Assembly: GCF_019880225.1 (NCBI RefSeq)
Contig: NZ_CP082284.1
Span: 1,736,001-1,800,000 of the forward strand
Origin: Halobaculum rubrum
GTDB taxonomy: Archaea > Halobacteriota > Halobacteria > Halobacteriales > Haloferacaceae
Direction of reading: 5' to 3'
Length of the DNA: 64,000 bases
Shown here: positions 15,369 to 24,092 of the stretch, one piece after another
Layout of the letters: every line of letters begins with the position of its first letter
How positions within the stretch are numbered: the stretch's first letter is position 1
The notes under the pieces: model-generated
The model's database searches: none
What the model saw: only the letters and a program-made list of their open reading frames with translations
Told to the model about the DNA's origin: nothing
Position numbers and translations under genes: made by a program

Positions 15369-15614
15369 ATGGCGCGCCTCGACGTCTCCGACGGCTTCGA
15401 CGTACACGACTATCGGAGCAAGCTGAAGCTCATTCGACAGGACGCCGGATCCATGTCGCTGACGAACCGCGAGGGACTCGGCTGTCCCGCCTGCGGCGAC
15501 CCGTTCGAGCGGCTGTTCGTCAGCGACGACGAGACGGTGACGTTCGCCTCGGCGCCGGACGGCCCCATCTGTCTCGCTCGCACCGACGACCGGCTGCTCG
15601 TCATGACGCACTGA
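15369..15614 (+). CDS. Small haloarchaeal Cys-containing protein (DUF7385-like)
   Basis: 81 aa with DVHDYRSKLKLIRQDAG, then a CPAC motif, then PICLARTDDRLLVMTH. I recognise this pattern from a small haloarchaeal family that some annotations call a flagella cluster protein; that name is positional and not a demonstrated function. Three cysteines (CPAC plus one later) could bind metal. There is no motility gene nearby. Confidence 0.75.
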   Translation: MARLDVSDGFDVHDYRSKLKLIRQDAGSMSLTNREGLGCPACGDPFERLFVSDDETVTFASAPDGPICLARTDDRLLVMTH

Positions 15615-15682
15615 GGGCTCTCCCTCATGACGACCTGAGCCGCCGTGGCCGCCCGCGGCGACGCCCCCGCACCCTCGCTCCC

Positions 15683-16654
15683 TCACACCACCCGGTTTCG
15701 CATCCCCTCCGGGTCGCCCTCGGCGAGGCGTCGGTGATTCTCCACGATGATCTCGGTCCACCGCTCGGCCTTGTGCGGGGTGCTCCCGGCCATGTGCGGC
15801 GTCACGACGACGTTCGAGAGGTCCCACAGCCGTGAGTCGGCCGGCAGCGGCTCCTCCTCGAACACGTCGAGGGCGGCGCCGCGGATCAGGTGCGAGCGTA
15901 GCGCCCCGACGAGCGCCTCCTGATTGCAGACCTCGCCGCGGGCGACGTTGACGAGCACGCCCTCGTCGCCGAGGAGGCGCAGCTCGTCGCCGCCGATCAG
16001 CCCCTCGGTCTCGTCGGTGAGCGGACACGCGAGCACGAGGTAGTCGGCGGCCAGACACATCTCGTGGAGGGCGTCGGGCGACCGCGGTTCGTCGACCACG
16101 TCGGGCATCGAGTCGAGGTCGCGCTTCACGCCCCACACGTCCATCCCGAACGCGCTCGCGAGTTCGGCCACACGGGTACCGATGGCGCCGACGCCGACGA
16201 TCCCGATGGTCCTGCCGCGCAACTCGCCGCCCTCGCGGCGCTCCCAGCGCGAGTCGGCCTGCTGGCGCGCGAGCGCGTGGAGGCCGCGCTCGAAGCTCAG
16301 CAGGTAGCCGAGCACCTGTTCGCCGATCGGTTCGGCGTGGACGCCCGCGGAGTTCGTGAGCGCGATCCCGCTGTCGGCGAGTTCGTCGACCGGGAGGTAG
16401 TCGACGCCCGAAGAGAGCGCCTGCACCCACCGCAGGGAGTCGGCGCGGTCGAGCAGGTTCTCGGGGAGTCGACCGACGACGACCCCGTCGGCGTCGGCGG
16501 CGTGCTCGTCGGTCTCGGCGGGCGTCGCCGCGGCGACGACGCGGTCGGCCGGGATCCCGGCGTCGACGAGGCGGTCGCGGAGGTCGGCGCCGCGGTCGGG
16601 GCCGACGGTGTGGGCAAGCAGGAGCGTCGGCGAGTCGATGGACTCGTCGGTCAT
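15683..16654 (-). CDS. D-2-hydroxyacid dehydrogenase (NAD(P)-dependent)
   Basis: 323 aa. The NAD-binding Rossmann loop is GIVGVGAIGTRVAEL. The catalytic triad residues are in place: Arg in VNVARGEV, Glu in FEEEPLP and His in VVTPHMAG. The N-terminal substrate domain includes LRWVQALSSGVDYLPVDEL. It should interconvert a 2-ketoacid and a D-2-hydroxyacid; haloarchaeal homologues act on branched or aromatic ketoacids, but the substrate cannot be read from sequence. It is followed on the same strand, further upstream, by msrB and an aldo/keto reductase. Confidence 0.88.
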   Translation of the reverse strand: MTDESIDSPTLLLAHTVGPDRGADLRDRLVDAGIPADRVVAAATPAETDEHAADADGVVVGRLPENLLDRADSLRWVQALSSGVDYLPVDELADSGIALTNSAGVHAEPIGEQVLGYLLSFERGLHALARQQADSRWERREGGELRGRTIGIVGVGAIGTRVAELASAFGMDVWGVKRDLDSMPDVVDEPRSPDALHEMCLAADYLVLACPLTDETEGLIGGDELRLLGDEGVLVNVARGEVCNQEALVGALRSHLIRGAALDVFEEEPLPADSRLWDLSNVVVTPHMAGSTPHKAERWTEIIVENHRRLAEGDPEGMRNRVV

Positions 16655-16702
16655 ATCGACCGCCTCTCCCGGTCGCGAGAAAAGGTCCGCGGTGACGTCC
16701 GC

Positions 16703-17125
16703 CTACTCCTCGGGCTCGAAGTCGAGCGCGACGGAGTTGATACAGAAGCGCTCGCCCGTCGGCTCCGGTCCGTCCTGGAAGACGTGGCCCAAGTGGCCGT
16801 CGCAGGTGGCGCACTTCACCTCGACGCGGGACATCCCGTGGCGGGTGTCGTCCTCCAGCGTCACCCGCTCCTCGTCGGCGGCGTAGAAGCTGGGCCACCC
16901 GCAGCCGGAGTCGTACTTCGTCTCGGACTCGAAGATCACGGTGCCACAGCCCGCGCACTTGTAGACGCCGTCGTCGTTCCGGTCGACGTGCTCGCCGGAG
17001 AAGCGCGCCTCCGTGCCGCGCTCGCGGAGGATCTCGTACTCCTCCTCGGTGAGTCGCTCGCGCCACTCCTCGTCGCTGTCGGGGACTTCCTCGGGCTCGG
17101 GGGTCGCGTCGGCTGAGTCGCTCAT
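16703..17125 (-). CDS. msrB: Peptide-methionine (R)-S-oxide reductase MsrB
   Basis: 140 aa from the ATG at 17125. The SelR fold is complete: ERLTEEEYEILRERGTE, the zinc ligands CAGC and CATC, the substrate pocket GCGWPSFYAA, GHLGHVFQDGP, and the resolving/catalytic RFCINSVAL. It reduces methionine-R-sulfoxide in proteins. The acidic N-terminal extension is a halophilic trait. It lies 40 bp downstream of the aldo/keto reductase gene and probably shares its transcript. Confidence 0.93.
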   Translation of the reverse strand: MSDSADATPEPEEVPDSDEEWRERLTEEEYEILRERGTEARFSGEHVDRNDDGVYKCAGCGTVIFESETKYDSGCGWPSFYAADEERVTLEDDTRHGMSRVEVKCATCDGHLGHVFQDGPEPTGERFCINSVALDFEPEE

Positions 17126-17165
17126 ACCGGAGGAAGGGCGTCGAGACCCATGAACCCACGGTCGA

Positions 17166-17963
17166 CTACTCCGGGAACAGCTCCTCCTCGCGCTCGATCC
17201 CGTCGATCCGCTCGTGGTCCTCGGCATCGAGGTCGAGATCCGTCGCCGCGAGGTTCGCGCGCAGGTGACGCTCGCTCGATGCCTTCGGGATCGTGACGAC
17301 GCCCTCCTTGTGAGTGAGCCAGGCGATGCTCACCGCTTCCGGCGTCGCGTCGTGTTTCTCGGCGACCGCGCGCACCGCCTCGATCTCCCGGACGCGACCG
17401 CCGGCGAGCGGCGAGTACGCGACCAGCGGGTAGCCGTGATCGACCGCGTGCTCGCGGAGCGCGGGACGCCAAAACAGGGGGTGATACTCGGTCTGGTGGG
17501 CCGCGAGCGGGGCGTCGAGCAGGTCGATCGCCGCGTCGAGATCGTCGCGTTCGAAGTTCGAGACGCCGACGTGGCCGACGCGACCGTCGTCGACCAGTTC
17601 GTCGAACGCCGCCAGCGTGCCGGCGGCTTCGTACCCACCTCTCGGTCGGTGAACGTACAGGAGGTCCACCGCGTCGAGGCCGAGCCGGTCCAGACTGACC
17701 TCCGTCGAGGGACGAACGTTCTCGGGCGCGAGGCGGTCGATCCACGTCTTCGTCGCGACGGTCACGTCCTCGCGGGCGACGACGCCCGCCTCGACGGCCG
17801 CGGCGAGCCCTGCGCCGACGGTCGATTCGTTCTCGTACACCTGTGCGGTGTCGAGATGCCGGTACCCCACGTCGAGCGCCGTCCGGACCGCGGCGGCGCC
17901 CTCGTCGCCGTCGAGGCCCATCGTCCCGAGGCCGACGGGCGGGAGATCGAGATCCGTGTTCAC
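17166..17963 (-). CDS. Aldo/keto reductase
   Basis: 265 aa TIM-barrel oxidoreductase. Markers are GYRHLDTAQVYENE (catalytic Asp and Tyr), VATKTWID (Lys), LLYVHRPRGG (His) and the NADPH-binding TIPKASSERHLRANL. It belongs to the AKR5-like branch of general 2,5-diketogluconate/aldehyde reductases. A paralogue lies at 48883-49689. With the adjacent msrB it may serve reactive aldehydes and oxidative damage, which is inference from context. Confidence 0.88.
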   Translation of the reverse strand: MNTDLDLPPVGLGTMGLDGDEGAAAVRTALDVGYRHLDTAQVYENESTVGAGLAAAVEAGVVAREDVTVATKTWIDRLAPENVRPSTEVSLDRLGLDAVDLLYVHRPRGGYEAAGTLAAFDELVDDGRVGHVGVSNFERDDLDAAIDLLDAPLAAHQTEYHPLFWRPALREHAVDHGYPLVAYSPLAGGRVREIEAVRAVAEKHDATPEAVSIAWLTHKEGVVTIPKASSERHLRANLAATDLDLDAEDHERIDGIEREEELFPE

Positions 17964-18020
17964 ACGCGACGATCGAGGGGCGGCGGGAAAGCGCCGACGG
18001 TTAGGGGAAGGCGTCGACGA

Positions 18021-18674
18021 TCAGGTACAGATCGCCTGGAGGTCCGCGAGCCCGTCGATGTCGTACGTCGGTGTCACCGAGAGGGTCCAATCCTTGCGGT
18101 GTGGGCGACGGATGAACGCCGAGTCGATGCCGGCGTTGTCGGCCGCCTCGATGTCGGACTCGTTGTCGCCGACGAACAGCGCCGTCTCGGCGTCCAGATC
18201 CGCGAGCGCGCGGTCGATGTAGTGGCTGTTGGGCTTCTTGCGCCGGAGGCTCTCGACGGTCGGCTCGCGACCGTAGGCGGTGTCGAAGAGGTCGGCGACC
18301 CCGAAGTGATCGAGCAGGAACTCCACCGTCTCGTGTTGGTTCGAGGAGACGATGCCCATCGGCGTCGAGAGGTCACGTAACACGTCGATGTCGTCGTACA
18401 GGCGCTTGTTGCCCTCGCGGACCTCGCGCCGCTGGGCCTCGAACGCCGTCCGGTCGCGCATCGCCCAGAACTCCCGCGGCGTGAGGTCGTAGGTGTCGCA
18501 CACCTCCTCGACCTGCCCGGGCGAGACGCCGACGACCATCGACTCGACGTGTTCGGGGTCGGGATCGGCCACCGAGAGCGCCTCGAATGCGTCCCAGGCG
18601 GCCTCGTGGAGCACGTCGTAGTGGGTGCGCCCCACGAGCACCCCGTCGTTGTCGAAGACGATCGCGTCGTACAT
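18021..18674 (-). CDS. HAD superfamily hydrolase
   Basis: 217 aa. Motif I is IVFDNDGVLVG (nucleophile Asp in DxD), motif II is MGIVSSNQHET, and motif III/IV is FVGDNESDIEAADNAGID. The helical cap after motif I (about residues 18-85) is of the phosphoglycolate-phosphatase/beta-phosphoglucomutase type. The substrate is unknown. Confidence 0.85.
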   Translation of the reverse strand: MYDAIVFDNDGVLVGRTHYDVLHEAAWDAFEALSVADPDPEHVESMVVGVSPGQVEEVCDTYDLTPREFWAMRDRTAFEAQRREVREGNKRLYDDIDVLRDLSTPMGIVSSNQHETVEFLLDHFGVADLFDTAYGREPTVESLRRKKPNSHYIDRALADLDAETALFVGDNESDIEAADNAGIDSAFIRRPHRKDWTLSVTPTYDIDGLADLQAICT

Positions 18675-18833
18675 GGCGGTACTGGCGCGCCATCCCGCAT
18701 AAGGGTTTCACCCGGTGGCCGGACGCGGATCCGACGAGTTCATCGCTCGTCGAACCGGGTACCGACGCTCGCCGACCCGGTCGTTCCCCGACCGCCCGCA
18801 AGCGATACGGAGCCGGCGTCCCTGAACACAGTG

Positions 18834-19946
18834 ATGGCACATCTCGGCATCGTCGGCGCCGGCCTCGCGGGCGCCGGCGCGGCGTACGCGCTTCGGTCGA
18901 CCGATCACGACGTGACGATCCTGGAGAAGTCCCGCGGCGTCGGCGGACGGGCGGCGACGCGGCGGCGCGACGGCTGTCGGTACGACCACGGCGCCAACTA
19001 CGTGAAACTCCCCGACGAACGAACTGGCGACCTGATCCGCGATCTCGGGGAGGACGGCCTCGTCGACATCGAGGAGCCGGTGTGGACGTTCGGCGCCGAC
19101 GGCGAGATCACCCCCGGCGACGGCGACGACGAGCACAAGTACATCTGGGAGACGGGGATCACCCAGTTCGCCAAGCGGCTGCTCGCCGAGACCGACACCG
19201 AGGTGCGCAAGACGACGCGCGCGGAGTCGATCGTCCGGGACGGGGGCGCCGCCGGGCGCGACGGGGGCGGCGGCTCGGACGGGACTGTCGAGACGGACGG
19301 CGATGCCGGGAGCACCTGGACGGTCACGGACACCGACGGCGACGATCACGGCCCGTTCGACGCGCTGTTGCTCACCCCGCCGGCCCCCCAGACCGCCGAC
19401 CTGCTCGCGGCGACGGAGTGGTCGGACGACGGCGGCACGCTGGCGGACCTGCACGCGGCCGTCGCGGCGACCGAGTTCCGCACGGTGCGGACGCTCGTGT
19501 TGCACTACCCGTTCGAACTCGACGTGCCGTGGTACGGGCTCGTCGACGTGGACAAGGCCCACGATGTCGGCTGGCTCTCGCGCGAGGAGTGTAAGCGCGG
19601 GCACGTCCCCGACGGCGAGGGCCTGCTGATCGTACAGATGAGCCCGGAGTGGTCGAGCGAGCACTACGACGACCCGCTCGAGGAGGCGGCCGACGCGGCA
19701 GCGGCGCTCGCGGCCGATCTCGTCGGCGACGACCGGCTCACGGAGCCGGATTGGGTCGACGATCAGGGCTGGCGCTACGCGCTCCCGAACGAGGAACTCG
19801 ACGGCGACGGCGCCGCCGAGGCGGTCGCCGCCGCCGAGGACGCGGGGTTGTTCCTCGCCGGCGACTGGGTCGCCGGCCGCGGCCGCGTCGCCGAGGCGCT
19901 GTGGAACGGGGTCGGCGCCGGCGAGTCGATCGCCGAGCGACTGTAA
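18834..19946 (+). CDS. FAD-dependent amine-oxidase-like oxidoreductase (renalase-type)
   Basis: 370 aa from the ATG at 18834. The dinucleotide-binding motif opens the protein: GIVGAGLAGAGAAYAL, then ILEKSRGVGGRAATRR, the GG-RAATRR signature of renalase-like flavoproteins. CRYDHGANYVKL follows, and the C-terminal FAD loop is LFLAGDWVAGRGRVAEALWNG. A poly-Gly/Asp insert lies near residues 140-165. It is a predicted flavoprotein oxidase or dehydrogenase with an unknown small-molecule substrate. The gene diverges from the HAD hydrolase. Confidence 0.85.
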   Translation: MAHLGIVGAGLAGAGAAYALRSTDHDVTILEKSRGVGGRAATRRRDGCRYDHGANYVKLPDERTGDLIRDLGEDGLVDIEEPVWTFGADGEITPGDGDDEHKYIWETGITQFAKRLLAETDTEVRKTTRAESIVRDGGAAGRDGGGGSDGTVETDGDAGSTWTVTDTDGDDHGPFDALLLTPPAPQTADLLAATEWSDDGGTLADLHAAVAATEFRTVRTLVLHYPFELDVPWYGLVDVDKAHDVGWLSREECKRGHVPDGEGLLIVQMSPEWSSEHYDDPLEEAADAAAALAADLVGDDRLTEPDWVDDQGWRYALPNEELDGDGAAEAVAAAEDAGLFLAGDWVAGRGRVAEALWNGVGAGESIAERL

Positions 19947-20057
19947 GGAGCTCCGGCCTGTGTCGATCGCGGGCCACCCGCTATCGAGGACAGCGTCCGT
20001 ATTGTCCGCTGTCGAAACCGACACGTCGTCGTCGGCCGAATCGCGATCAGAGACCCG

Positions 20058-21080
20058 ATGTCGGACGACGCCACTCCCGAGCGTTCGGATCGTGACCCCT
20101 CCGTCACGGTCGAGTCCGGTGCACGCCTGCACTTCGGCTTCGCTAACCTCTCGCTGGCGCACGAGCGGCTCTACGGCGCTGTCGGCGTCGCCCTCGACGC
20201 GCCCCGTGTGCGGCTGCGCGTCGCGCCCGCCGACGCCGTCGAGACGGACCACGATGCCGTCCGCGGCTACGCCGAACGGGCGTGCGACCTCCTCTGCGTC
20301 GACGGCGCCCGTGTCGCCGTCGAGGCGGAGCTCCCGCGTCACATGGGGCTGGGAAGCGGAACCCAGCTCGCGCTCGCGACGCTCGCAGGCGTCGCCGGAG
20401 CGCACGGGCGCGACCCGGCGGTGCGCGAACGCGCGCCCGCGCTTGGACGGGGCGGTCGCTCGGGGGTGGGCGTCGCGACGTTCGAGGACGGCGGCTTCGT
20501 CCTCGACGCCGGTCACCCGACCGGTCGGTTCACCACCGACCGTCCCGCCGACGGCGACTGGCACGTTCCCGCGGTCGCGGCGCGTCACCGGGTGCCCGAC
20601 GACTGGCGCTTCCTCCTCGTCGTCCCCGACGCCGACCCCGGCCGCGCCGGCGACGCCGAGGACTCCGCCATCCGACGCGCGGTCGAGGACGCCGACCCCG
20701 CCGTCGCCGACCGCGTCGCCGGCGCGATCCAGCGCCGCCTGCTCCCCGCGATCGCGGAGGGATCGGCCGAGCGCTTCGGCGCCGCCGTCGAGGAGATCGG
20801 CCGACTCAACGGCGCGTGGTTCGCCGACGAGCAGGGCGGCGTCTACCGCCCGCCGGTGGGCGACATCGTGGCCGAGGTGGGCGACGACCCGGCCGTCTAC
20901 GGCGCCGGCCAGTCTTCCTGGGGCCCGGCTGTCTACGGCGTCACCGACGCCGACCGCGCCGACGCCGCACACGAGGCCGGGGTCGACGCGCTCGCAGCTG
21001 CCGGCGTCGACGGGGACGTTCGGGTCGTGGGGCCGCGGAATCGCGGCGCCGGGCTCGGCGCCGAGCGGCACAACGCCTAA
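20058..21080 (+). CDS. Beta-ribofuranosylaminobenzene 5'-phosphate synthase-like GHMP protein
   Basis: 340 aa. The start ARLHFGFANLSLAHERLYGAVG matches the RFAP synthase family, and the GHMP glycine loop is PRHMGLGSGTQLALATLAG. RSGVGVATFEDGGFVLDAGH and a late Gly-rich YGAGQSSWGPAVYG are also typical. In methanogens this enzyme condenses PRPP with p-hydroxybenzoate-type acids in (methano)pterin biosynthesis. Haloarchaea use folate-like C1 carriers, so its product here is uncertain. A 24-bp gap separates it from the RAD55-like gene, so the two are probably co-transcribed. Confidence 0.82.
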   Translation: MSDDATPERSDRDPSVTVESGARLHFGFANLSLAHERLYGAVGVALDAPRVRLRVAPADAVETDHDAVRGYAERACDLLCVDGARVAVEAELPRHMGLGSGTQLALATLAGVAGAHGRDPAVRERAPALGRGGRSGVGVATFEDGGFVLDAGHPTGRFTTDRPADGDWHVPAVAARHRVPDDWRFLLVVPDADPGRAGDAEDSAIRRAVEDADPAVADRVAGAIQRRLLPAIAEGSAERFGAAVEEIGRLNGAWFADEQGGVYRPPVGDIVAEVGDDPAVYGAGQSSWGPAVYGVTDADRADAAHEAGVDALAAAGVDGDVRVVGPRNRGAGLGAERHNA

Positions 21081-21104
21081 GCGCGCGCCCGAGCGAGAGG
21101 AGGC

Positions 21105-21944
21105 ATGGACCGGATCCCGTTCGGCGTCGCCCAGCTCGACTCGGTGCTGGGCGGCGGCGCCCCCGAGGGCAGCGTCGTGCTCATCGCCGGGGAGTCCGGC
21201 GCCGGCGCCCGGGAGTTCATCTACACGAGCGCCGCGATGAACGCGCTCTCCCGTGTCGACGAGGAGACGTTCGACCTCTACTACGGCGACCTCGACGACG
21301 CGGCGACGGTTCCGCCGGAGGTCCACTACCTCTCGTTCACCACCGACGCCGACTACCTCGAGCGCGAACTGCGCTACACGATGGCCGACGAGATCGTCGA
21401 CGCCGCCGTCGACGGGATCGACTTCGTCGACCTCTCGCCGGAGTACTTCCAGCTGTCGTCCATCCCCCGCGAGTGGTACATGGGCGCCACCAGCACCATC
21501 CACGATCTGGGGAGGGGGGCCGGCAACCGCGACGGCGTCCTCTCGGCGTTCGGCGAGTACCTGACGGACAACGCCGCCGACAGCCTCGTCGTGATCGACT
21601 CGATCACCGACCTCATCGGCGCCTCCGGCGGCGAGGTCGAGTGGGAGGACGTGTCGATGCTCGTTCGCGGGCTCGCGAAGGCGGTCCACTCGTGGGGCGG
21701 GCTGCTGCTCGCGCTCGTCAACACCGACACGATCACCGACCGACAGCTCGGCCAGCTCGTCGACGGCAGCAGCGGGACGCTTCAGTTCAGCTGGGAGTCC
21801 GGCGGCTCGAAGCGCGCGCGGACGATGGTCGTCCGGGAGTTCCGGGGCGTGCTCTCCCAACTCGAATCGGAGAACATCGTCCGGTTCGAGACGGAGATCC
21901 ACGACGGCGGGCTCGACATCAGCGACGTGCGGAAGATCCGCTGA
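21105..21944 (+). CDS. RAD55/KaiC-like RecA-superfamily protein with a degenerate Walker A
   Basis: 279 aa. FGVAQLDSVLGGGAPEGSVVLI and a Walker-B-like SLVVIDSITDLIGA place it in the KaiC/RAD55/GvpD-like family. The expected P-loop GxxGxGKT reads AGESGAGAREF: the catalytic Lys and Ser/Thr are missing, so ATP hydrolysis is doubtful. The C-terminal RARTMVVREFRGVLSQLE and ENIVRFETEIHDGGLDISDVRKIR are characteristic of haloarchaeal members. A signalling or scaffold role is possible; none is shown. Confidence 0.8.
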   Translation: MDRIPFGVAQLDSVLGGGAPEGSVVLIAGESGAGAREFIYTSAAMNALSRVDEETFDLYYGDLDDAATVPPEVHYLSFTTDADYLERELRYTMADEIVDAAVDGIDFVDLSPEYFQLSSIPREWYMGATSTIHDLGRGAGNRDGVLSAFGEYLTDNAADSLVVIDSITDLIGASGGEVEWEDVSMLVRGLAKAVHSWGGLLLALVNTDTITDRQLGQLVDGSSGTLQFSWESGGSKRARTMVVREFRGVLSQLESENIVRFETEIHDGGLDISDVRKIR

Positions 21945-22058
21945 TCGGAACCGGACTCTGCACGGCGGCCATCCCCGAAACTCGAGAGTCCTGACCCGGT
22001 ACCACCCGCGATAGCCGGGCCGGTACTATTTAGCTACACACTGACTACATGGTGGTAG

Positions 22059-22886
22059 ATGGATGGAGAGCAGATCGAGGAGCTGCCGGAGGTCCTCCGC
22101 GACTGGGTGGCGGCCCGCGCCGAGGAGACGGGCCGATCGCGCGAGGATGTGCTGGCTCGGGCGGTCACGCTCGCGCGGCTGCTCGACGAGCACGGCGACG
22201 ACCTGCCGGACCCGGCCTCTGTCGGTTCGGAGGCGACCGATCGCGAGGATATCGCCGCCCGGGTCGCCGACCTGAACGCCCGCGTCGACGAACTGGACGG
22301 GGAGCTCGACGAGAAGATCGAGGACGTCCGCCAGCGGGTGGTTCAGGTCAAACGCGAGACCGACGCGAAGGCCGACGCCGACCACGATCACCCGACGATC
22401 CGCGAGGCGGCCGAGTCGGTCGAGGACCTGACCGCGGACGTCGACGCGCTTCGCGCGGACCTCTCCGAGCTGGAGGAGACGTTCGAAACCGGGTTCGCGA
22501 ACTACGAGGAGGTGCTGGAGTACCTCACGGACACCGCCGACGAACACGACGAGAAGCTCTCCCGGGTCGCGGCCGTACTCTCCGACGTCCGATCCCGCGT
22601 CTCGACGCTCGAATCCCGCGAGGCGCGCCGGCTCGCGGCCGCCGACCTCAAGCGGGAGGCCAACCGACTCGGGATCGCGACGGCCGACTGCGACGGCTGC
22701 GGCGGGACGGTTCGGCTCGGGCTGTTGCCGAGCCCGGAGTGCCCCCACTGCGGGAGCACGTTCGAGACGGTCGAGCCCAGCTCGGGCTTCTTCGGGTCGC
22801 CGTCGCTCACGGTCGGCTCGCGTCCCGCGCTGGAAGGCGAAACGATCGACGAACGGGAGTCGCAGGCGATCTTCGAGGAGGAGTAG
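22059..22886 (+). CDS. Coiled-coil protein with C-terminal zinc ribbon
   Basis: 275 aa. Residues 5-45 (ELPEVLRDWVAARAEETG, VLARAVTLARLL) look like a ribbon-helix-helix or short helical head. A long heptad-rich coiled coil follows to about residue 195, and then a CxxC...CxxC zinc ribbon (CDGCGGTV, CPHCGSTF). I do not recognise a named family. The stop codon directly abuts the ATG of the next gene, so the two are translationally linked. TACTATTTAGC upstream is a plausible TATA box. Confidence 0.78.
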   Translation: MDGEQIEELPEVLRDWVAARAEETGRSREDVLARAVTLARLLDEHGDDLPDPASVGSEATDREDIAARVADLNARVDELDGELDEKIEDVRQRVVQVKRETDAKADADHDHPTIREAAESVEDLTADVDALRADLSELEETFETGFANYEEVLEYLTDTADEHDEKLSRVAAVLSDVRSRVSTLESREARRLAAADLKREANRLGIATADCDGCGGTVRLGLLPSPECPHCGSTFETVEPSSGFFGSPSLTVGSRPALEGETIDERESQAIFEEE

Positions 22887-23618
22887 ATGGCCGACGATCC
22901 CGACGCCGACGGCGACGCTTCCGACGGGACGGACGCCGACACGGCTGAGTCGCCGCGCGTGCGGAATCCGTTCTCCCGGACCGACACGACGGACGACGAT
23001 CGGGACTTGGCCGACGGCCGCGAGGCGGGCGACGCAAGCGAGATGGCCGACGTGGGCGACGCGGACGACGAGGCCGCCGACCGTCCCGGCGACGCCCCGC
23101 TGGGCGATCTCGCCGGGCGTGTCGGCGAGCGCGTCCGGGATCGCGACATGCGCGACGACCACGACCCGTTCGAGGAGGTCGACGTCGGCGACATCGACAC
23201 CGATAAACTGTGGGAATCGCTCGGCGCCGGGGAGGCCGACCCGTCGGAGGCGGACGGCATCGGACAGTACGACCCGCCCGAGGCCGCGGCCCGGCGCGTC
23301 GAGGAGCCCGAATCACGCGATACCCGTTCCGAACACGTGATCGACAAGCGGGAGTACTGCCAGCGCTGTCCGTACCTCTCGGCGCCGCCGGACGTGGCGT
23401 GCGGCCACGAGGACACCGACATCCTCGAGGTGGTCGACGCCCAGCGCTTCCGCGTCCGCGGGTGCCCGATCGTAACCGCCGACGGCAAGCCGAACTTCGC
23501 CGCCGGCGACGACCCGAACTCGGACACTGCGGCGGCCGGGACGGCAGTGTCGACTGAAACGGCCGAGGCTCCCGAGCCGACCGGGTCCCCCGCGGATTCG
23601 TCGACCGACGACGCGTAA
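22887..23618 (+). CDS. Haloarchaeal acidic protein with a Cys/His cluster
   Basis: 243 aa, starting on the base after the preceding stop codon. The first ~135 residues are a highly acidic, low-complexity segment. The conserved part is REYCQRCPYLSAPPDVACGH followed by FRVRGCPIV, a C-x2-C...C-x-H...C pattern suggesting a bound metal. The tail is again disordered (Thr/Ala/Glu/Pro). The name is not known to me. Pairing with the zinc-ribbon coiled-coil gene suggests the two proteins work together. Confidence 0.72.
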   Translation: MADDPDADGDASDGTDADTAESPRVRNPFSRTDTTDDDRDLADGREAGDASEMADVGDADDEAADRPGDAPLGDLAGRVGERVRDRDMRDDHDPFEEVDVGDIDTDKLWESLGAGEADPSEADGIGQYDPPEAAARRVEEPESRDTRSEHVIDKREYCQRCPYLSAPPDVACGHEDTDILEVVDAQRFRVRGCPIVTADGKPNFAAGDDPNSDTAAAGTAVSTETAEAPEPTGSPADSSTDDA

Positions 23619-23650
23619 GCCATACCGGTGCGGACCGGGTACGATCGGCC

Positions 23651-23974
23651 ATGCAGTTTTGCGACGAGTGCGGTTCGATGATGCGCACCGATGACGGCGT
23701 GATGGTGTGTTCCGGCTGCGGCGCCACCGCCGACCGCGACGAGGAGCGCGCCGCCGAGTTCGTCTCCACCGAGGCCCAGACTCACGACGACGTGATCGAA
23801 ACCGAGGAGGGCGCGAACTTCGAGGGGAAGCCCACCTCCGACGACGTGATCTGCGACGAGTGCGGCCACACCGTCGCGTGGTACACGATCAAACAGACCG
23901 GCGCCGCCGACGAGCCGCCGACGCGCTTCTTCAAGTGCACGGAGTGCGGCTACCGCTGGCGGGAGTACAACTGA
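23651..23974 (+). CDS. tfs: Transcription factor S (TFIIS-like RNA polymerase cleavage factor)
   Basis: 107 aa. There are two zinc ribbons: an N-terminal RPB9-like one (C4, C7, C20, C23) and a C-terminal TFIIS-like one (C68, C71, C96, C99). The TFIIS acidic hairpin Asp87-Glu88 (AADEPPTRFFKC) is intact, so this should be a cleavage-competent TFS that rescues backtracked RNA polymerase, not one of the inactive paralogues. A perfect hairpin begins at its stop codon. Confidence 0.95.
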   Translation: MQFCDECGSMMRTDDGVMVCSGCGATADRDEERAAEFVSTEAQTHDDVIETEEGANFEGKPTSDDVICDECGHTVAWYTIKQTGAADEPPTRFFKCTECGYRWREYN

Positions 23975-23997
23975 CGACGGGCTTTTGTCGCCGTCGT
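23974..23997 (+). terminator. Stem-loop terminator after tfs
   Basis: ACGACGG (23974-23980) pairs perfectly with CCGTCGT (23991-23997) around a 10-nt loop that contains TTTT. The stem overlaps the last base of the tfs stop codon. A second inverted repeat, AGAGCC/GGCTCT (24001-24027), follows before the convergent hydrolase gene. Confidence 0.5.
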
Positions 23998-24092
23998 GAG
24001 AGAGCCGGATACATCGGATATGGCTCTCCGCGGTCGTCGTCAACGTCGCCGTCGGCTACCCTGAGGGCGATGTCGCCCCCGACACGGACGGG

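Noticed and set aside
18708-21902. A minus-strand open frame of more than 1000 codons
   Set aside because: It lies antisense to three recognisable genes (FAD oxidoreductase, GHMP protein, RAD55-like). Its Arg/Val/Gly/Asp-rich composition is the usual shadow of GC-rich haloarchaeal genes.
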